A DNA stretch of 36,368 nucleotides from Hungatella sp. UBA5385 (GCA_002409995.1 DHOR01000044.1:113074-149441); one strand, 5' to 3'; positions 8,504-16,582 are shown, counted from the first letter of the stretch. Numbers and translations: made by a program. The notes: generated from the sequence alone by a model not told the origin.

Positions 8504-8859
8504 TGAATTTAAAAGAATTAATTGAATCCGCATTGGATATCCCAGCGCTTGAATTATCAGATCCTTTATTACCACCCTGTGCAACATGGTATAAAACTAT
8601 GGATTACCCCAGTTTGATTGGGGATGGAATAGAAACAGAGACTACAGAAGTATATGAAATAGATATATGGAGCAGGGAAAGAGCAGATATAATTACAAAA
8701 ACTGAATTACTAAGAAGAAGGCTTGCAACAGAAATAGGTGCATTATTACCTGTTGCAAGCTTTAATTATGATATAAACGGGAAGATGTGGCGAGGAAATA
8801 TAAAATTTAATTATATAAAGGAGGATACAAATGGCATCGAAGAAATCAAATCGAATTAA
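8503..8859 (+). CDS. Phage tail terminator / completion protein
   Basis: This 118-residue protein lies between the gp10-like protein and the major tail protein, the standard place for the tail terminator (gpU/gp17-like) that caps the tail tube. The sequence has an N-terminal helix, a central EVYEIDIWSRERADI strand-helix region, and a helix LLRRRLATEIGALL, followed by strands, which fits the small alpha/beta fold of this group. It overlaps the next gene by 29 bases. The call is mainly by position and fold pattern. Confidence 0.65.
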   Translation: MNLKELIESALDIPALELSDPLLPPCATWYKTMDYPSLIGDGIETETTEVYEIDIWSRERADIITKTELLRRRLATEIGALLPVASFNYDINGKMWRGNIKFNYIKEDTNGIEEIKSN

Positions 8860-9415
8860 TATAGTTAAGCCTGTGTACTGCTTGGTAATGACCGATGGAA
8901 CAGAAGGGACTACGTATGGTCCTGTTAAAAGCTTTGGTAAAGCTATGCAATTACAGTTAACTCCCCAAGTGGCAACGGGGGTGTTGTATGGAGATGGAAA
9001 AAAAGAAGAGGACATGGGAAAATTAACAGGGATAACGGTAACAGTGGATATAAATAAACTATATATCGAAACAAAGGCAGAGATAATGGGGAACGAAATG
9101 ATTGATGGTGTTGTAATTGAAAAAAATGGTGACGAACCGCCATATATCGCCTTTGGTTTTGAAGTAGAGCAGACAGGAAATACAAAAGAGCAGACTTGGT
9201 TATTAAAAGGCAGAGCACAGGCAGCAAACCAATCTATCCAGCAATCGGCAGAGAATATAAATTTCTCCACTGACTCAGTAACAATTAATTTTATCCCTAG
9301 GGATTCCGATGAGCAGCTACGTTTTTATGCAGATACTGCAAACAGTGAATACACAAAAGAGCAGGCAAGCTCTTTCTTTCTTGCCGGACCAACAACATAC
9401 CCAGCAAAGAAATGA
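8831..9415 (+). CDS. Phage major tail protein
   Basis: This 194-residue beta-rich protein would form the tail tube. Recognisable patterns are YGPVKSFGKAMQLQLTPQV near residues 27-45, a YGDGKKEE turn, and the FGFEVEQTGNTKEQTWLLKG strand pair, all usual for phi13-type major tail proteins of Firmicutes siphophages. It starts inside the end of the tail terminator, behind AAAGGAGG, which predicts high expression as needed for an abundant structural protein. A 66-base noncoding gap follows. Confidence 0.85.
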   Translation: MASKKSNRINIVKPVYCLVMTDGTEGTTYGPVKSFGKAMQLQLTPQVATGVLYGDGKKEEDMGKLTGITVTVDINKLYIETKAEIMGNEMIDGVVIEKNGDEPPYIAFGFEVEQTGNTKEQTWLLKGRAQAANQSIQQSAENINFSTDSVTINFIPRDSDEQLRFYADTANSEYTKEQASSFFLAGPTTYPAKK

Positions 9416-9481
9416 TAAAAGAAGGAATAGAGCCTGCCTCATAGCTCATGAATAAGGGGTGTATTTTGAAAGGAGGTATTT

Positions 9482-9853
9482 ATGAAGAAAATAGCAGTAA
9501 GACCAGCGAACGAAATTGAAATAAGTTTCAATGATAAAAAAATGTTAGCAACTTTCAACATAAAGGCAATGCGTTATATGCTTGAAGCACTTTCTGAAAA
9601 AGGAAAAAGAGTTTCGGAAATACCAATTGAGGAGTTTGGTGCTGTCGTAATATATTCAGGGATTAAAGTAAATGATCCTGAATTTACAATGGAGGAAGCA
9701 GTTGCCTTAGCTTTATCCATCAACCCAGCAGATCTTGAAAGCATAATTAAAGATTACAATCAATCAGCAGGAATAATGGATATTGAAACAGAGGAAGAAT
9801 TAACAAAAAAAATCATAGCTCAGATGTTAGTGGGGCTGGCAAAATCAAAATAG
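9482..9853 (+). CDS. Tail assembly chaperone, gpG-like
   Basis: This 123-residue, mainly helical and acidic protein lies between the major tail and tape measure genes. That is the slot of the gpG chaperone, which coats the tape measure protein during tail assembly. It starts behind AAAGGAGG. Its last codons read TCA AAA TAG, and the overlapping -1 frame is open straight into the following small gene, the classic arrangement for a frameshifted G-GT pair. See the related finding for the possible A-AAA slip site. Confidence 0.75.
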   Translation: MKKIAVRPANEIEISFNDKKMLATFNIKAMRYMLEALSEKGKRVSEIPIEEFGAVVIYSGIKVNDPEFTMEEAVALALSINPADLESIIKDYNQSAGIMDIETEEELTKKIIAQMLVGLAKSK

Positions 9854-9861
9854 AGGCTCTG

Positions 9862-10089
9862 ATGTTTGATTTTGATATGCTTTTTTATATTTACTGTGTA
9901 AAAATGCAGATGTCTGAGCAGGAGTTTTGGTCAAGCAGCCTTTCAAAAGTCGAAAAACTGATTGATATTTATTTAGATGAAATTAACATGGGACAGCATG
10001 AAGATTATGAGTCAAAATATTTCTGCAATCAGCCAATAATACAATCGCTAAAAGAAATGGAGGGATTTGGAAGTGAGCAATGCTTATAA
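9862..10089 (+). CDS. Tail assembly chaperone second segment (gpT-like)
   Basis: This 75-residue frame lies in the -1 frame relative to the preceding chaperone gene. It encodes MFDFDMLFYIYC followed by a helical, acidic stretch. In lambda and many siphophages, this segment is made only as the C-terminal extension of the first chaperone through a programmed -1 shift, and it links to the tape measure protein. Here the -1 frame is open from the slip region (9847) through the ATG. There is also a weak GAGG 5-6 bases upstream, so independent translation is possible. The 3' end overlaps the tape measure gene. Confidence 0.65.
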   Translation: MFDFDMLFYIYCVKMQMSEQEFWSSSLSKVEKLIDIYLDEINMGQHEDYESKYFCNQPIIQSLKEMEGFGSEQCL

Positions 10090-11779
10090 AAGGACCATAG
10101 TATTAGGACTTGATTATGCAGAGTTTAGCGGAGGAATTACAGAATGCAATCGGAAAATGGGATTGTTGGAGGCAGAGTTTAAACTTGCTGAGGCACAAGC
10201 TAAGAATTATGGTACAGAAACAGATCAACTCACAATAAAGAAAGAAGCCTTATCCCAAAAATTAGATTTGCAATCCAAGATTGTCGAAGAACATAAAAAA
10301 GCCTATGACAAGGCTATGTCAAGCGGAACGGCTACGGAAAAACAGGTAGATTCTCTTGATAAAAAGTTACTTGTAGCCAGAACAACTCTGGAAAAGCTAA
10401 ACGGTGAGTATGAAAATGCAAGTAATGAGCTGGAGCAGTATAAGAAAAAAAATGAAGAGACGGGAGAAACAGTAGAAGATTCCGAGGGGAAACAAAGAAG
10501 TTTCGGGGATACTATTAGAGATGTAAGCAGTTCTCTTGGTCTAGAGGGGATTCCAGCAATAGAAAATTTCGCTTCGAAATTTGATAACTTGAATGAACAT
10601 GTTGGGATTGCTATGGTTGCGATTGGGGGAATGATAACCAAGCTATATGATGCATCGAAAGCAGCCTCTGAGTACGCAGACGATGTAATGACTATGTCGA
10701 GCGTAACTGGTTTATCTACAGACACTTTACAAAAAATGAATTATGCTGCAGAGCTGGTAGATGTGTCCACGGAACAGATAAGTTCCTCTATGACAAAGAT
10801 GGTCAGAAATATGGCTAATGCGAGGGACGGAAACAAGGATTTACAAAAAGAATTTGCTAGGCTTGGAGTCCGCTACAGAGAAGGAAATAAGGAATTAAGA
10901 AACGCAGAAGACGTTTTTTATGATTTGATCGATGCATTAGGCAAGGTACAAAACGAAACTGAGAGAGATGCAAAAGCAATGGCTATTTTCGGCAGGTCGG
11001 CGAAAGAGTTAAATCCGCTGATCGAAGCTGGAAGTGTTAAACTCAAAGAACTTGGGTTTGAAGCTGAAAACATTGGTTACATCATGGGAGAAGAGGCTTT
11101 GGGGAAACTTGGGGATTTTGATGATGCCATTCAGCGCATGAGTAACTCAAGTAAAGGATTGCAAAACTCCTTCGGGCTAGCATTAGCGCCTGTATTAACA
11201 GCTCTTTTTGATGCTTTGGCAAAAGTACCTATTCCAGTCCTTCAAACACTTATAACACTTGGGGGAACTGTAGCAAGCATCATGTTAGTAGTGAAAGCTA
11301 TAAAAGAGGTAACAGACACCGGAAAAGGTATGATTAATTTTTTTAAAGATTTTGATGTTCAGGCAGCAAAAACCACAGCAATTGTAATGGGTGTGGTTGT
11401 TGCTTTACTTGCCCTTGGAGTAATTATTGCAACCATTATAGGCAAGGGAGATGATCTTAACCGTACAATGTCAGGAGTTGGGAAAAGTGTAGGAGATATA
11501 CAAAGCAATATACAGAAACAACAAACACAGTATTATGCTTCTGGAACTGATTTTGCACAAGGGGGAGAAGCTACTGTTGGCGAACATGGACCAGAGAGGG
11601 TTATTTTACCCAGAGGAGCGAAGGTTTTAACAGCTGAGGAAACTCGTAAATCATCTGGTGGAGATACCTATATTTTAAATGCCACGATAAACGCAAAAGA
11701 TATTAAGGATTTTAATGATGTAGTTAGTTTCTTCTCGCAGAGCAAACAGGCTGTAAGGGCAGGGAGGAGTAGATTATAA
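10073..11779 (+). CDS. Phage tail tape measure protein (short)
   Basis: This 568-residue protein sets tail length and helps DNA ejection. Residues 1-145 are a long charged coiled coil. A TMP-like segment with GLSTDTLQKMNYAAELVDVS and ALGKVQNETERDAKAMAIFGRSA follows, then two hydrophobic stretches (about 370-410 and 430-460) that may cross the host membrane. A Gly/Ala C-terminus carries FAQGGEATVGEHGPERVILPRGA, a hallmark of tape measure C-termini. GTG 10073 is chosen because GGAGGG lies 8 bases upstream; a TTG two codons earlier is less likely. It is short for the family, implying a short tail if the usual ruler relation holds. Confidence 0.88.
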   Translation: MSNAYKRTIVLGLDYAEFSGGITECNRKMGLLEAEFKLAEAQAKNYGTETDQLTIKKEALSQKLDLQSKIVEEHKKAYDKAMSSGTATEKQVDSLDKKLLVARTTLEKLNGEYENASNELEQYKKKNEETGETVEDSEGKQRSFGDTIRDVSSSLGLEGIPAIENFASKFDNLNEHVGIAMVAIGGMITKLYDASKAASEYADDVMTMSSVTGLSTDTLQKMNYAAELVDVSTEQISSSMTKMVRNMANARDGNKDLQKEFARLGVRYREGNKELRNAEDVFYDLIDALGKVQNETERDAKAMAIFGRSAKELNPLIEAGSVKLKELGFEAENIGYIMGEEALGKLGDFDDAIQRMSNSSKGLQNSFGLALAPVLTALFDALAKVPIPVLQTLITLGGTVASIMLVVKAIKEVTDTGKGMINFFKDFDVQAAKTTAIVMGVVVALLALGVIIATIIGKGDDLNRTMSGVGKSVGDIQSNIQKQQTQYYASGTDFAQGGEATVGEHGPERVILPRGAKVLTAEETRKSSGGDTYILNATINAKDIKDFNDVVSFFSQSKQAVRAGRSRL

Positions 11780-13530
11780 TGCCAACTGTAACAGTGCAAT
11801 GCAAGGCTGATACATACATAGGTACTGGGCTGGCTATACGTGACGAATACAATAACACCGCAACTAATATGTGGATTCATAGAAGTAGAGATACATCATC
11901 TTTTTATATGGGATTAATGCAATTTGACATTCCGGCACTTCCAAACAAAGAAATTGTAGGGGCTGAGTTAAAAGCACATTGTAGCAAAAAAGGAAAACTG
12001 TCCACTATTACTGCAGTACAATATAATATATCTGTAAATGTAGATACTCTAACGGGCCGCCAATTCGAAAACAAATATATGGGCTCTGATGTTGCAGAAT
12101 CCCCTACACAAGTAACAACAACCAATACGGTATATGAGGTTGATGAGTGGTTTACATGGGATATATTAGGGATTGTAAAGAATGCTTTAGGACTTACAAA
12201 CGTATGTATTGCTTTGGTTGATTTGGCAGGGAAAGCATCCAGCAATGACAGTGGCTGGAATTTCAACACCATAGAAACAACTTATAAGCCATATATAACG
12301 ATAACATATACGGATGCAGTACCTAGCCCTCCAACAATCCTTTATCCCAATGGAGATTTGATAGAAAAAGGCAATTCTATTAGATTCTCTTGGAAATATA
12401 ACTCACTCTATGATTCTGGGCAAACAAAATTTGTTATTGAGTGGAGGCAACAGGGTAATATTACATGGACTTCTCAAACAATAGCATCAAGCAATGAATA
12501 TTTTACAATGGATTCCAGTTTGTTTCCTACGGGAATTATCGAATGGAGAGTAAAAACATACAATGTTAACAATGCGGTTTCGGCATACTCAACTGGAACA
12601 TTTGAGTTAAGTGGTCGTCCTGCAAGCCCTGTTATTGTTTCTATGAAAAACGATGCTATATCAGAAATTACGTGGAGAAGCAACGAGGCAGAAACGGCGG
12701 TTTATCGTCTTTGGATATACCAAGGCTCTACACTTATACACGAAAGTGGAGACATGCCTGGAGGATTAAGCAATACATATATACCTAATAAAATCTTTAA
12801 TAATGGCACATATACTGTAAAAATGAGAATCGGAAGTGCTTATGGCGTTTGGTCAGATGAAAGTGCAAAAGTGTTTACAATAACTGCTTCGGTTCCGGTC
12901 ACACCTACAATCACTCTTTCTGCGGCTACTGGCGGGGTATTAATCACCACATCGTCTACGATTGAAGATAAGATCGTTTATAGATCAGATGATGGAATAA
13001 ATTTTGCTCCAATTGCTAGATTTAGCGGATTAATGTTTACTGACTATACGGTTAAATCAAATGTATTATACCAATATTTTATAAGGGTACACAATGGTGG
13101 CTTTTCTGATAGTAAGATACTTTCTGTAAAAATAAAATATAAAGGTGCCCTCATATCCGAAGTCAACACATTATCAAACTTTATGCAGTTATATAAATCA
13201 GATAAGGATTGGTTTAATAATATAAAAATAAGCCACTCTAACGAAGCTGAAATGGTTGAATATCAAGGCCGGAGCTATCCTGTTAAAGAGGCTGGAATAC
13301 ACCGGGAAACAAAGCTTAGCATGTTGTGTTATCTAGATAACACTGAAATAAAGAAGTTTGAGGAAATTTATAGACTCAATGGAATTTATTTATTTAGGAG
13401 TTCGGAAGAAAGTTTTTGTTGTGAAATAAATGGGTTGAGCTATGAAAACACTTTGTTTAATCAAGGGAAAAATGTAGAAATATCCTTAAGCCGTTTGGAT
13501 CACAGCCTGGAGGTGAGATTTGATGTATAG
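11779..13530 (+). CDS. Distal tail protein with DNRLRE-like domain and Fn3-like repeats
   Basis: This 583-residue protein follows the tape measure with a TAATG overlap. Residues 1-180 resemble the DNRLRE fibre-associated beta domain: an MPTVTVQCKADTYIG start, repeated FDIPALP-type strands and a closing YKPYITITYT. Residues about 185-465 contain roughly three fibronectin III-like repeats (starting at PSPPTILYPNG, RPASPVIVS and PVTPTITLS). The last 115 residues look like a distal-tail (Dit-like) core ending in EISLSRLDHSLEVRFDV. In this slot a Dit protein is expected, so this is a Dit-like hub carrying extra surface modules, probably for binding host envelope carbohydrate or protein. Domain borders are by eye. 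Confidence 0.7.
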   Translation: MPTVTVQCKADTYIGTGLAIRDEYNNTATNMWIHRSRDTSSFYMGLMQFDIPALPNKEIVGAELKAHCSKKGKLSTITAVQYNISVNVDTLTGRQFENKYMGSDVAESPTQVTTTNTVYEVDEWFTWDILGIVKNALGLTNVCIALVDLAGKASSNDSGWNFNTIETTYKPYITITYTDAVPSPPTILYPNGDLIEKGNSIRFSWKYNSLYDSGQTKFVIEWRQQGNITWTSQTIASSNEYFTMDSSLFPTGIIEWRVKTYNVNNAVSAYSTGTFELSGRPASPVIVSMKNDAISEITWRSNEAETAVYRLWIYQGSTLIHESGDMPGGLSNTYIPNKIFNNGTYTVKMRIGSAYGVWSDESAKVFTITASVPVTPTITLSAATGGVLITTSSTIEDKIVYRSDDGINFAPIARFSGLMFTDYTVKSNVLYQYFIRVHNGGFSDSKILSVKIKYKGALISEVNTLSNFMQLYKSDKDWFNNIKISHSNEAEMVEYQGRSYPVKEAGIHRETKLSMLCYLDNTEIKKFEEIYRLNGIYLFRSSEESFCCEINGLSYENTLFNQGKNVEISLSRLDHSLEVRFDV

Positions 13531-14626
13531 CCTTAAACAGGGTATATATACTCATAAAGACGTAATCAGCATATTAGAGTCAGACCGGGTGATTGATTTT
13601 AGATATGAATTGCTTAATAAAAACGAAATCAAGCTGAAAGATTTAGAAAATGTGAGGGGCAATATAAGGTTTGATAGTACTCAGGAAATAATGGGAACCG
13701 CAACTTTTACAATTAAGGAAATTGGAAACATAGACTTAAAAACGGTTGACTTAAGAATACGCCCCATTTTTAGATTAATGACTCCTACAGGTTGGGTGGA
13801 ATACCCTCTCGGAACTTTTATAATGAGTAGTCCCGAAAGGGTAAAACAAGGTAGTGGAATTGTGCAGCAGGTAGATTGTTATGATTATAATACAATATTA
13901 AAAGAGGACAAAATTACAAATCGCTTATTTATAGCAGCAGGTGAAAATTATGTCAGGCAAATAAGGAATATTTTAAATGCTGCAGGAATTAAGAAAGTTA
14001 ATATTGAAACCTCATTATTAGCTATTAGAGAGAATTTAGAGTTTGAAATAGGCACTAGTAAGCTTGATATAATCAACGCCTTACTTACAGCAATAAATTA
14101 CGAACCTTTGCATTTTGATAACAGGGGATACGCAGTAAGTAAAAGATATATAGAGCCTCTTAATCGCCTTACTGAGCACTCATACAGAACTGATGATCAT
14201 AGTATTATAAAAAATGGAGCAAAACAAATCATTGATATTTATAATGTTCCTAACATTTTTGTAAGATATACAGATGATCCAGATGGAGAAGAATTCTATA
14301 GTCAATTTATTAATGATAGTGCAGGTAGCACAATTTCCACGATTAACCGAGGCAGGAATGTAGTAGATATAGAAAGTGTTGATGATATAGCTGACCAAGA
14401 TACATTAAATGACCTTGTCAGGAGACTTGCAATTGAAAAGAGTCAGACATATGATGCAGTTATACTGCCAACAGCTATAATGCCTCACCACGCATACAGA
14501 GATTGTATTTTCGTTAATGAAGGTAGTCTTGGTGTTGGTAATAAATACATTGAATATGCGTGGGAAATGGAGCTTGGAGTGGGAGGAACTATGACACATG
14601 AATTAAAGAGGGTGGTTAAATTATGA
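13523..14626 (+). CDS. Phage tail hub / tail-associated protein (DUF5048-like)
   Basis: This 367-residue beta-rich protein fills the position of the tail hub (Tal-like). It begins with strands such as IDFRYELLNKNEIKLKDL and contains MTPTGWVEYPLGTFIMSSPER, typical of the DUF5048/gp27-like hub proteins of Firmicutes phages. No peptidase or lysozyme domain is seen. ATG 13523 follows GGAGGTGAG with normal spacing and overlaps the previous stop; an upstream TTG is not needed. The 3' end overlaps the next gene through ATGA. Confidence 0.7.
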   Translation: MYSLKQGIYTHKDVISILESDRVIDFRYELLNKNEIKLKDLENVRGNIRFDSTQEIMGTATFTIKEIGNIDLKTVDLRIRPIFRLMTPTGWVEYPLGTFIMSSPERVKQGSGIVQQVDCYDYNTILKEDKITNRLFIAAGENYVRQIRNILNAAGIKKVNIETSLLAIRENLEFEIGTSKLDIINALLTAINYEPLHFDNRGYAVSKRYIEPLNRLTEHSYRTDDHSIIKNGAKQIIDIYNVPNIFVRYTDDPDGEEFYSQFINDSAGSTISTINRGRNVVDIESVDDIADQDTLNDLVRRLAIEKSQTYDAVILPTAIMPHHAYRDCIFVNEGSLGVGNKYIEYAWEMELGVGGTMTHELKRVVKL

Positions 14627-14868
14627 TGTATGATAATCCAGGGCAGCAGCTTGATGAATTGCATTTGTTTTTTAAAGGTGAGAAGGCATATCGCATGGCA
14701 ATTGTTGATAGTATAAAAGATGGAAGACCTTATATAAAATTTTATGGTGAAGACACACCAAGTTTAAAGCCATATAAATATCTACAATCTTATATCCCTA
14801 CAGTAACTGATAAAGTGCTGTTGGCCCGAATCGGTAAGTCTTACGTTATTCTAGGAAAGGTGGTATAG
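14623..14868 (+). CDS. Small phage baseplate-region protein
   Basis: This 81-residue protein is translationally coupled to the hub gene (ATGA overlap; a second ATG at 14626 is also possible). It has strong beta character, with KAYRMAIVDSIKDGRPYIKFYGEDTPSLKPY and a final strand VLLARIGKSYVILGKVV. That pattern suggests a small OB- or SH3-like barrel, as found in baseplate hub assembly proteins. It lies 7 bases before the receptor-binding protein gene. The exact function is not recognised. Confidence 0.6.
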   Translation: MMYDNPGQQLDELHLFFKGEKAYRMAIVDSIKDGRPYIKFYGEDTPSLKPYKYLQSYIPTVTDKVLLARIGKSYVILGKVV

Positions 14869-14875
14869 GAAACAT

Positions 14876-15736
14876 ATGAATTATGATGTAGTGTTAAATG
14901 CTAATGATAGCGGAACACTTGATACGGAGTATGCATTTACTCAAGGAGATTACGGACAAATACAGTTTAGTATTAGAGTAAAAGCTGATGGTGATTATAT
15001 ATCAAATGCCATAAGGGCATATATTGTTTTTGAACTGTCTAATGGTATGTTTGTAACAGGTGCAGACATGCCTAAAAGTGTAGCAACCTATACTTATGTG
15101 TTCAAAGGCAATGAATTACAATCTCCCGGAAAAGTAGTTGCTGACGTTAAACTGGTTTATGCTAATGGGCGTATATCTTCTAATAAATTTTCCTTTATCT
15201 GTCGTTATGATCCTATGGCAGATAAAAAAGTTCAAGCAGGACCCTATATAACGGCGCTTGAAAAGATCATTTCAGATGGTCAGCAAAAAATAGATTACCT
15301 GCAGTACTTGATAGATACACTAAAAAACGATATTGGAGGAACGCCACTTACAAGGAGTGATTTAATAAATAATGCCCTTACTACTATTGCTGGCGTGGGT
15401 GCACTTGACGCAGCAATGGGAAAGACATTGCAGGATCAGATTACGAAAGTAAATAGTGATTTAGGTAAAGTATTATATGGCACATCTTTAAAATACAAGG
15501 CTGATTTAAATGATGTGTCTGAACTAACTACCGCCAGGGCTATGTCCCTGAGTTATTTTACGTTGGGATCCATAAATACTCCCGGAACCGGCAACTACGG
15601 TTTGGTTATTAACTTTGCTGTTACGAGTTCAAATCACATTATGCAGATTGCATTTGTGTCAAATGGTCTCAATGCGGGGATGTACATGCGTGAATGGACA
15701 AGTGATGGGAGTATGATTAACTGGGTTAAAGCCTAA
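14876..15736 (+). CDS. BppU-like baseplate / receptor-binding protein with switchable C-terminus
   Basis: This 286-residue protein has a BppU-type N-terminal beta domain (residues 1-120, ending FSFICRYDPMADKKVQAGPY). A helical linker follows (about 125-150), then a short repeat-like part with GALDAAMGKTLQDQI (about 174-188). The C-terminal receptor-binding domain starts after NSDL (residues 193-196) and ends MREWTSDGSMINWVKA, like pyocin-knob-type tail fibre ends. The DNA encoding NSDL is one copy of a 15-bp inverted repeat. The matching copy lies downstream beyond an oppositely oriented second C-terminus. The gene is thus probably one of two phases of a switchable host-recognition protein. 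No ribosome binding site problem is seen: GGAAAC is weak, but translation may be coupled to the gene 7 bases upstream. Confidence 0.8.
   Translation: MNYDVVLNANDSGTLDTEYAFTQGDYGQIQFSIRVKADGDYISNAIRAYIVFELSNGMFVTGADMPKSVATYTYVFKGNELQSPGKVVADVKLVYANGRISSNKFSFICRYDPMADKKVQAGPYITALEKIISDGQQKIDYLQYLIDTLKNDIGGTPLTRSDLINNALTTIAGVGALDAAMGKTLQDQITKVNSDLGKVLYGTSLKYKADLNDVSELTTARAMSLSYFTLGSINTPGTGNYGLVINFAVTSSNHIMQIAFVSNGLNAGMYMREWTSDGSMINWVKA
15450..15464 (+). repeat. Left inverted repeat (crossover site) of invertible segment
   Basis: TAAATAGTGATTTAG lies in frame over the codons for NSDL. It contains a dyad, TAAAT and ATTTA around an asymmetric AGTG centre, like a recombinase site with a directional core. 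Its flanks do not match those of the right copy, so the identity ends sharply. Confidence 0.8.
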
Positions 15737-15786
15737 AGTGGAGCACTTGTAATTCACATCATAAACGATCATTTGACAATTGATCA

Positions 15787-16115
15787 CTATACAATCCTTA
15801 TCCAATTGCTGACGTTAGAATCATGTTGTACTCGGTAGATGATACTGTTCTTGGAGGCAACTCCTATATATGCCTGTACAGCAATTTGACAGCTTCTCGT
15901 ATACGTTCCCCAATTAATTACGTTCCACCACTGAGCCCCAGGTTCCCCAAGTGGGGTAATGGCTGGGTTTGAACCATCGAATGCATATTTGCAAACAGAG
16001 TACAGCAAAGAATTTTGCAATAGGCCGCTTGGGTAATGAATTTCAGTGTTATTATAATCTCCATTTAGGAAGGTCATATATAAATCATGTTTAGTAGTAG
16101 CTAAATCACTATTTA
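15787..16115 (-). pseudogene. Silent alternative C-terminus of the receptor-binding protein
   Basis: Read on the minus strand from the right repeat, this stretch encodes NSDL and then 104 residues, ending at a stop at 15787-15789. It has the same style of C-terminus as the expressed version: WWNVINWG, then CQIAVQAYIG, then IYRVQHDSNVSNWIRIV, compared with LVINFAV, IMQIAFVSNG and MYMREWTSDGSMINWVKA. It has no plausible start: upstream there is only a TTG with no ribosome binding site, and no promoter. It therefore looks like a stored cassette rather than an independent antisense gene. It becomes expressible only if the 15450-16115 segment is inverted. Confidence 0.78.
16101..16115 (-). repeat. 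Right inverted repeat (crossover site) of invertible segment
   Basis: CTAAATCACTATTTA is the exact reverse complement of 15450-15464. On the minus strand it encodes NSDL in the same frame as the plus copy, so a crossover anywhere in the repeat preserves reading frame. Confidence 0.8.
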
Positions 16116-16138
16116 GCACACAAACGTAACTTGTCAAC

Positions 16139-16160
16139 AGGCCCCAAACAGGGTCTTATT
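16139..16160 (+). terminator. Terminator just outside the invertible segment
   Basis: AGGCCC and GGGTCT pair (one G-T wobble) around CAAACA and are followed by TATTTTATT. It lies 23 bases beyond the right repeat, so it would end or attenuate the receptor-binding transcript in either orientation. The genes beyond are still spaced as part of the late operon, so read-through is likely. Confidence 0.5.
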
Positions 16161-16192
16161 TTATTGCCCAAGAGGCAGAAAGGAGTCCGCAC

Positions 16193-16582
16193 ATGAAGGA
16201 CAAATTAATTTTAAATAATAATGCAGAAATCGATCTGGAGGCCGGTGCAAGCCTAGAAGGACTAAAGGTAGTGGCTACAGATCGAACAGCCATGCTGGCA
16301 ACATGGGAACAGTTAACATCAAATAATCTCGCCGTAGTACAGATAAAAAATGGTGATGGATTAGTGGTGGGAAATTACACAGACCTTGTATTGGTTTCAG
16401 AGACCTCCACAGTGACCGCCGATGGATATGTGCTTACCAGTTATAACCTCCGTAAAAAAACGGTAGAGGAAAAACGCATGGACGCACTGGAAGAAAGTCA
16501 GGCAATACAGGATGGAGCGATTGCAGATTTAGGTGATGTAACCAGCGTTTTAGCAGAGCAAGCGGAAGGGGGCGCACGATAA
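16193..16582 (+). CDS. Phage tail-region protein with acidic N-terminus
   Basis: This 129-residue protein starts behind AAAGGAG. It has an N-terminal beta-rich half (LILNNNAEIDLEAGASLEGLKVVATDR...) and a helical C-terminus with repeated Glu and Ala. It lies directly before a XkdX-like mini-gene with a TAATG overlap. This pairing is common in Firmicutes phages between the fibre genes and the lysis cassette, but its function is not established. It is not part of the invertible segment, and its start is 77 bases beyond the right repeat. I recognise the context rather than a domain. Confidence 0.6.
   Translation: MKDKLILNNNAEIDLEAGASLEGLKVVATDRTAMLATWEQLTSNNLAVVQIKNGDGLVVGNYTDLVLVSETSTVTADGYVLTSYNLRKKTVEEKRMDALEESQAIQDGAIADLGDVTSVLAEQAEGGAR

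Larger units (their letters stand above)
15450..16115. other. Candidate invertible DNA segment of the tail receptor-binding gene
   Basis: The segment is bounded by a perfect 15-bp inverted repeat: TAAATAGTGATTTAG at 15450-15464 and its reverse complement at 16101-16115. It holds the last 90 or so codons of the expressed gene on + and an alternative C-terminal coding stretch on -, with their stop codons about 50 bases apart in the middle. After inversion the minus stretch would be read in frame from the same N-terminus, giving a protein of about 300 residues. It also explains a 456-base stretch (15737-16192) with no plus-strand gene. Inversion is inferred, not observed. Confidence 0.8.

Noticed and set aside
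8746..9270. 174-codon minus-strand frame opposite the major tail protein gene
   Set aside because: It lies fully antisense to well-supported phage genes, has no ribosome binding site, and its sequence shows no recognisable domain. It is a shadow frame.
15787..16137. Minus-strand frame of 116 codons as a separate antisense gene
   Set aside because: Its only start is a TTG without ribosome binding site or promoter, its sequence is a receptor-binding C-terminus, and its upstream end is the inverted repeat. It is better read as the silent arm of an invertible segment.
14876..16192. Diversity-generating retroelement acting on the tail receptor gene
   Set aside because: No reverse transcriptase gene, no template repeat and no near-identical repeat with adenine-specific differences was seen. 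The 15-bp inverted repeat and opposite-strand cassette fit inversion instead.
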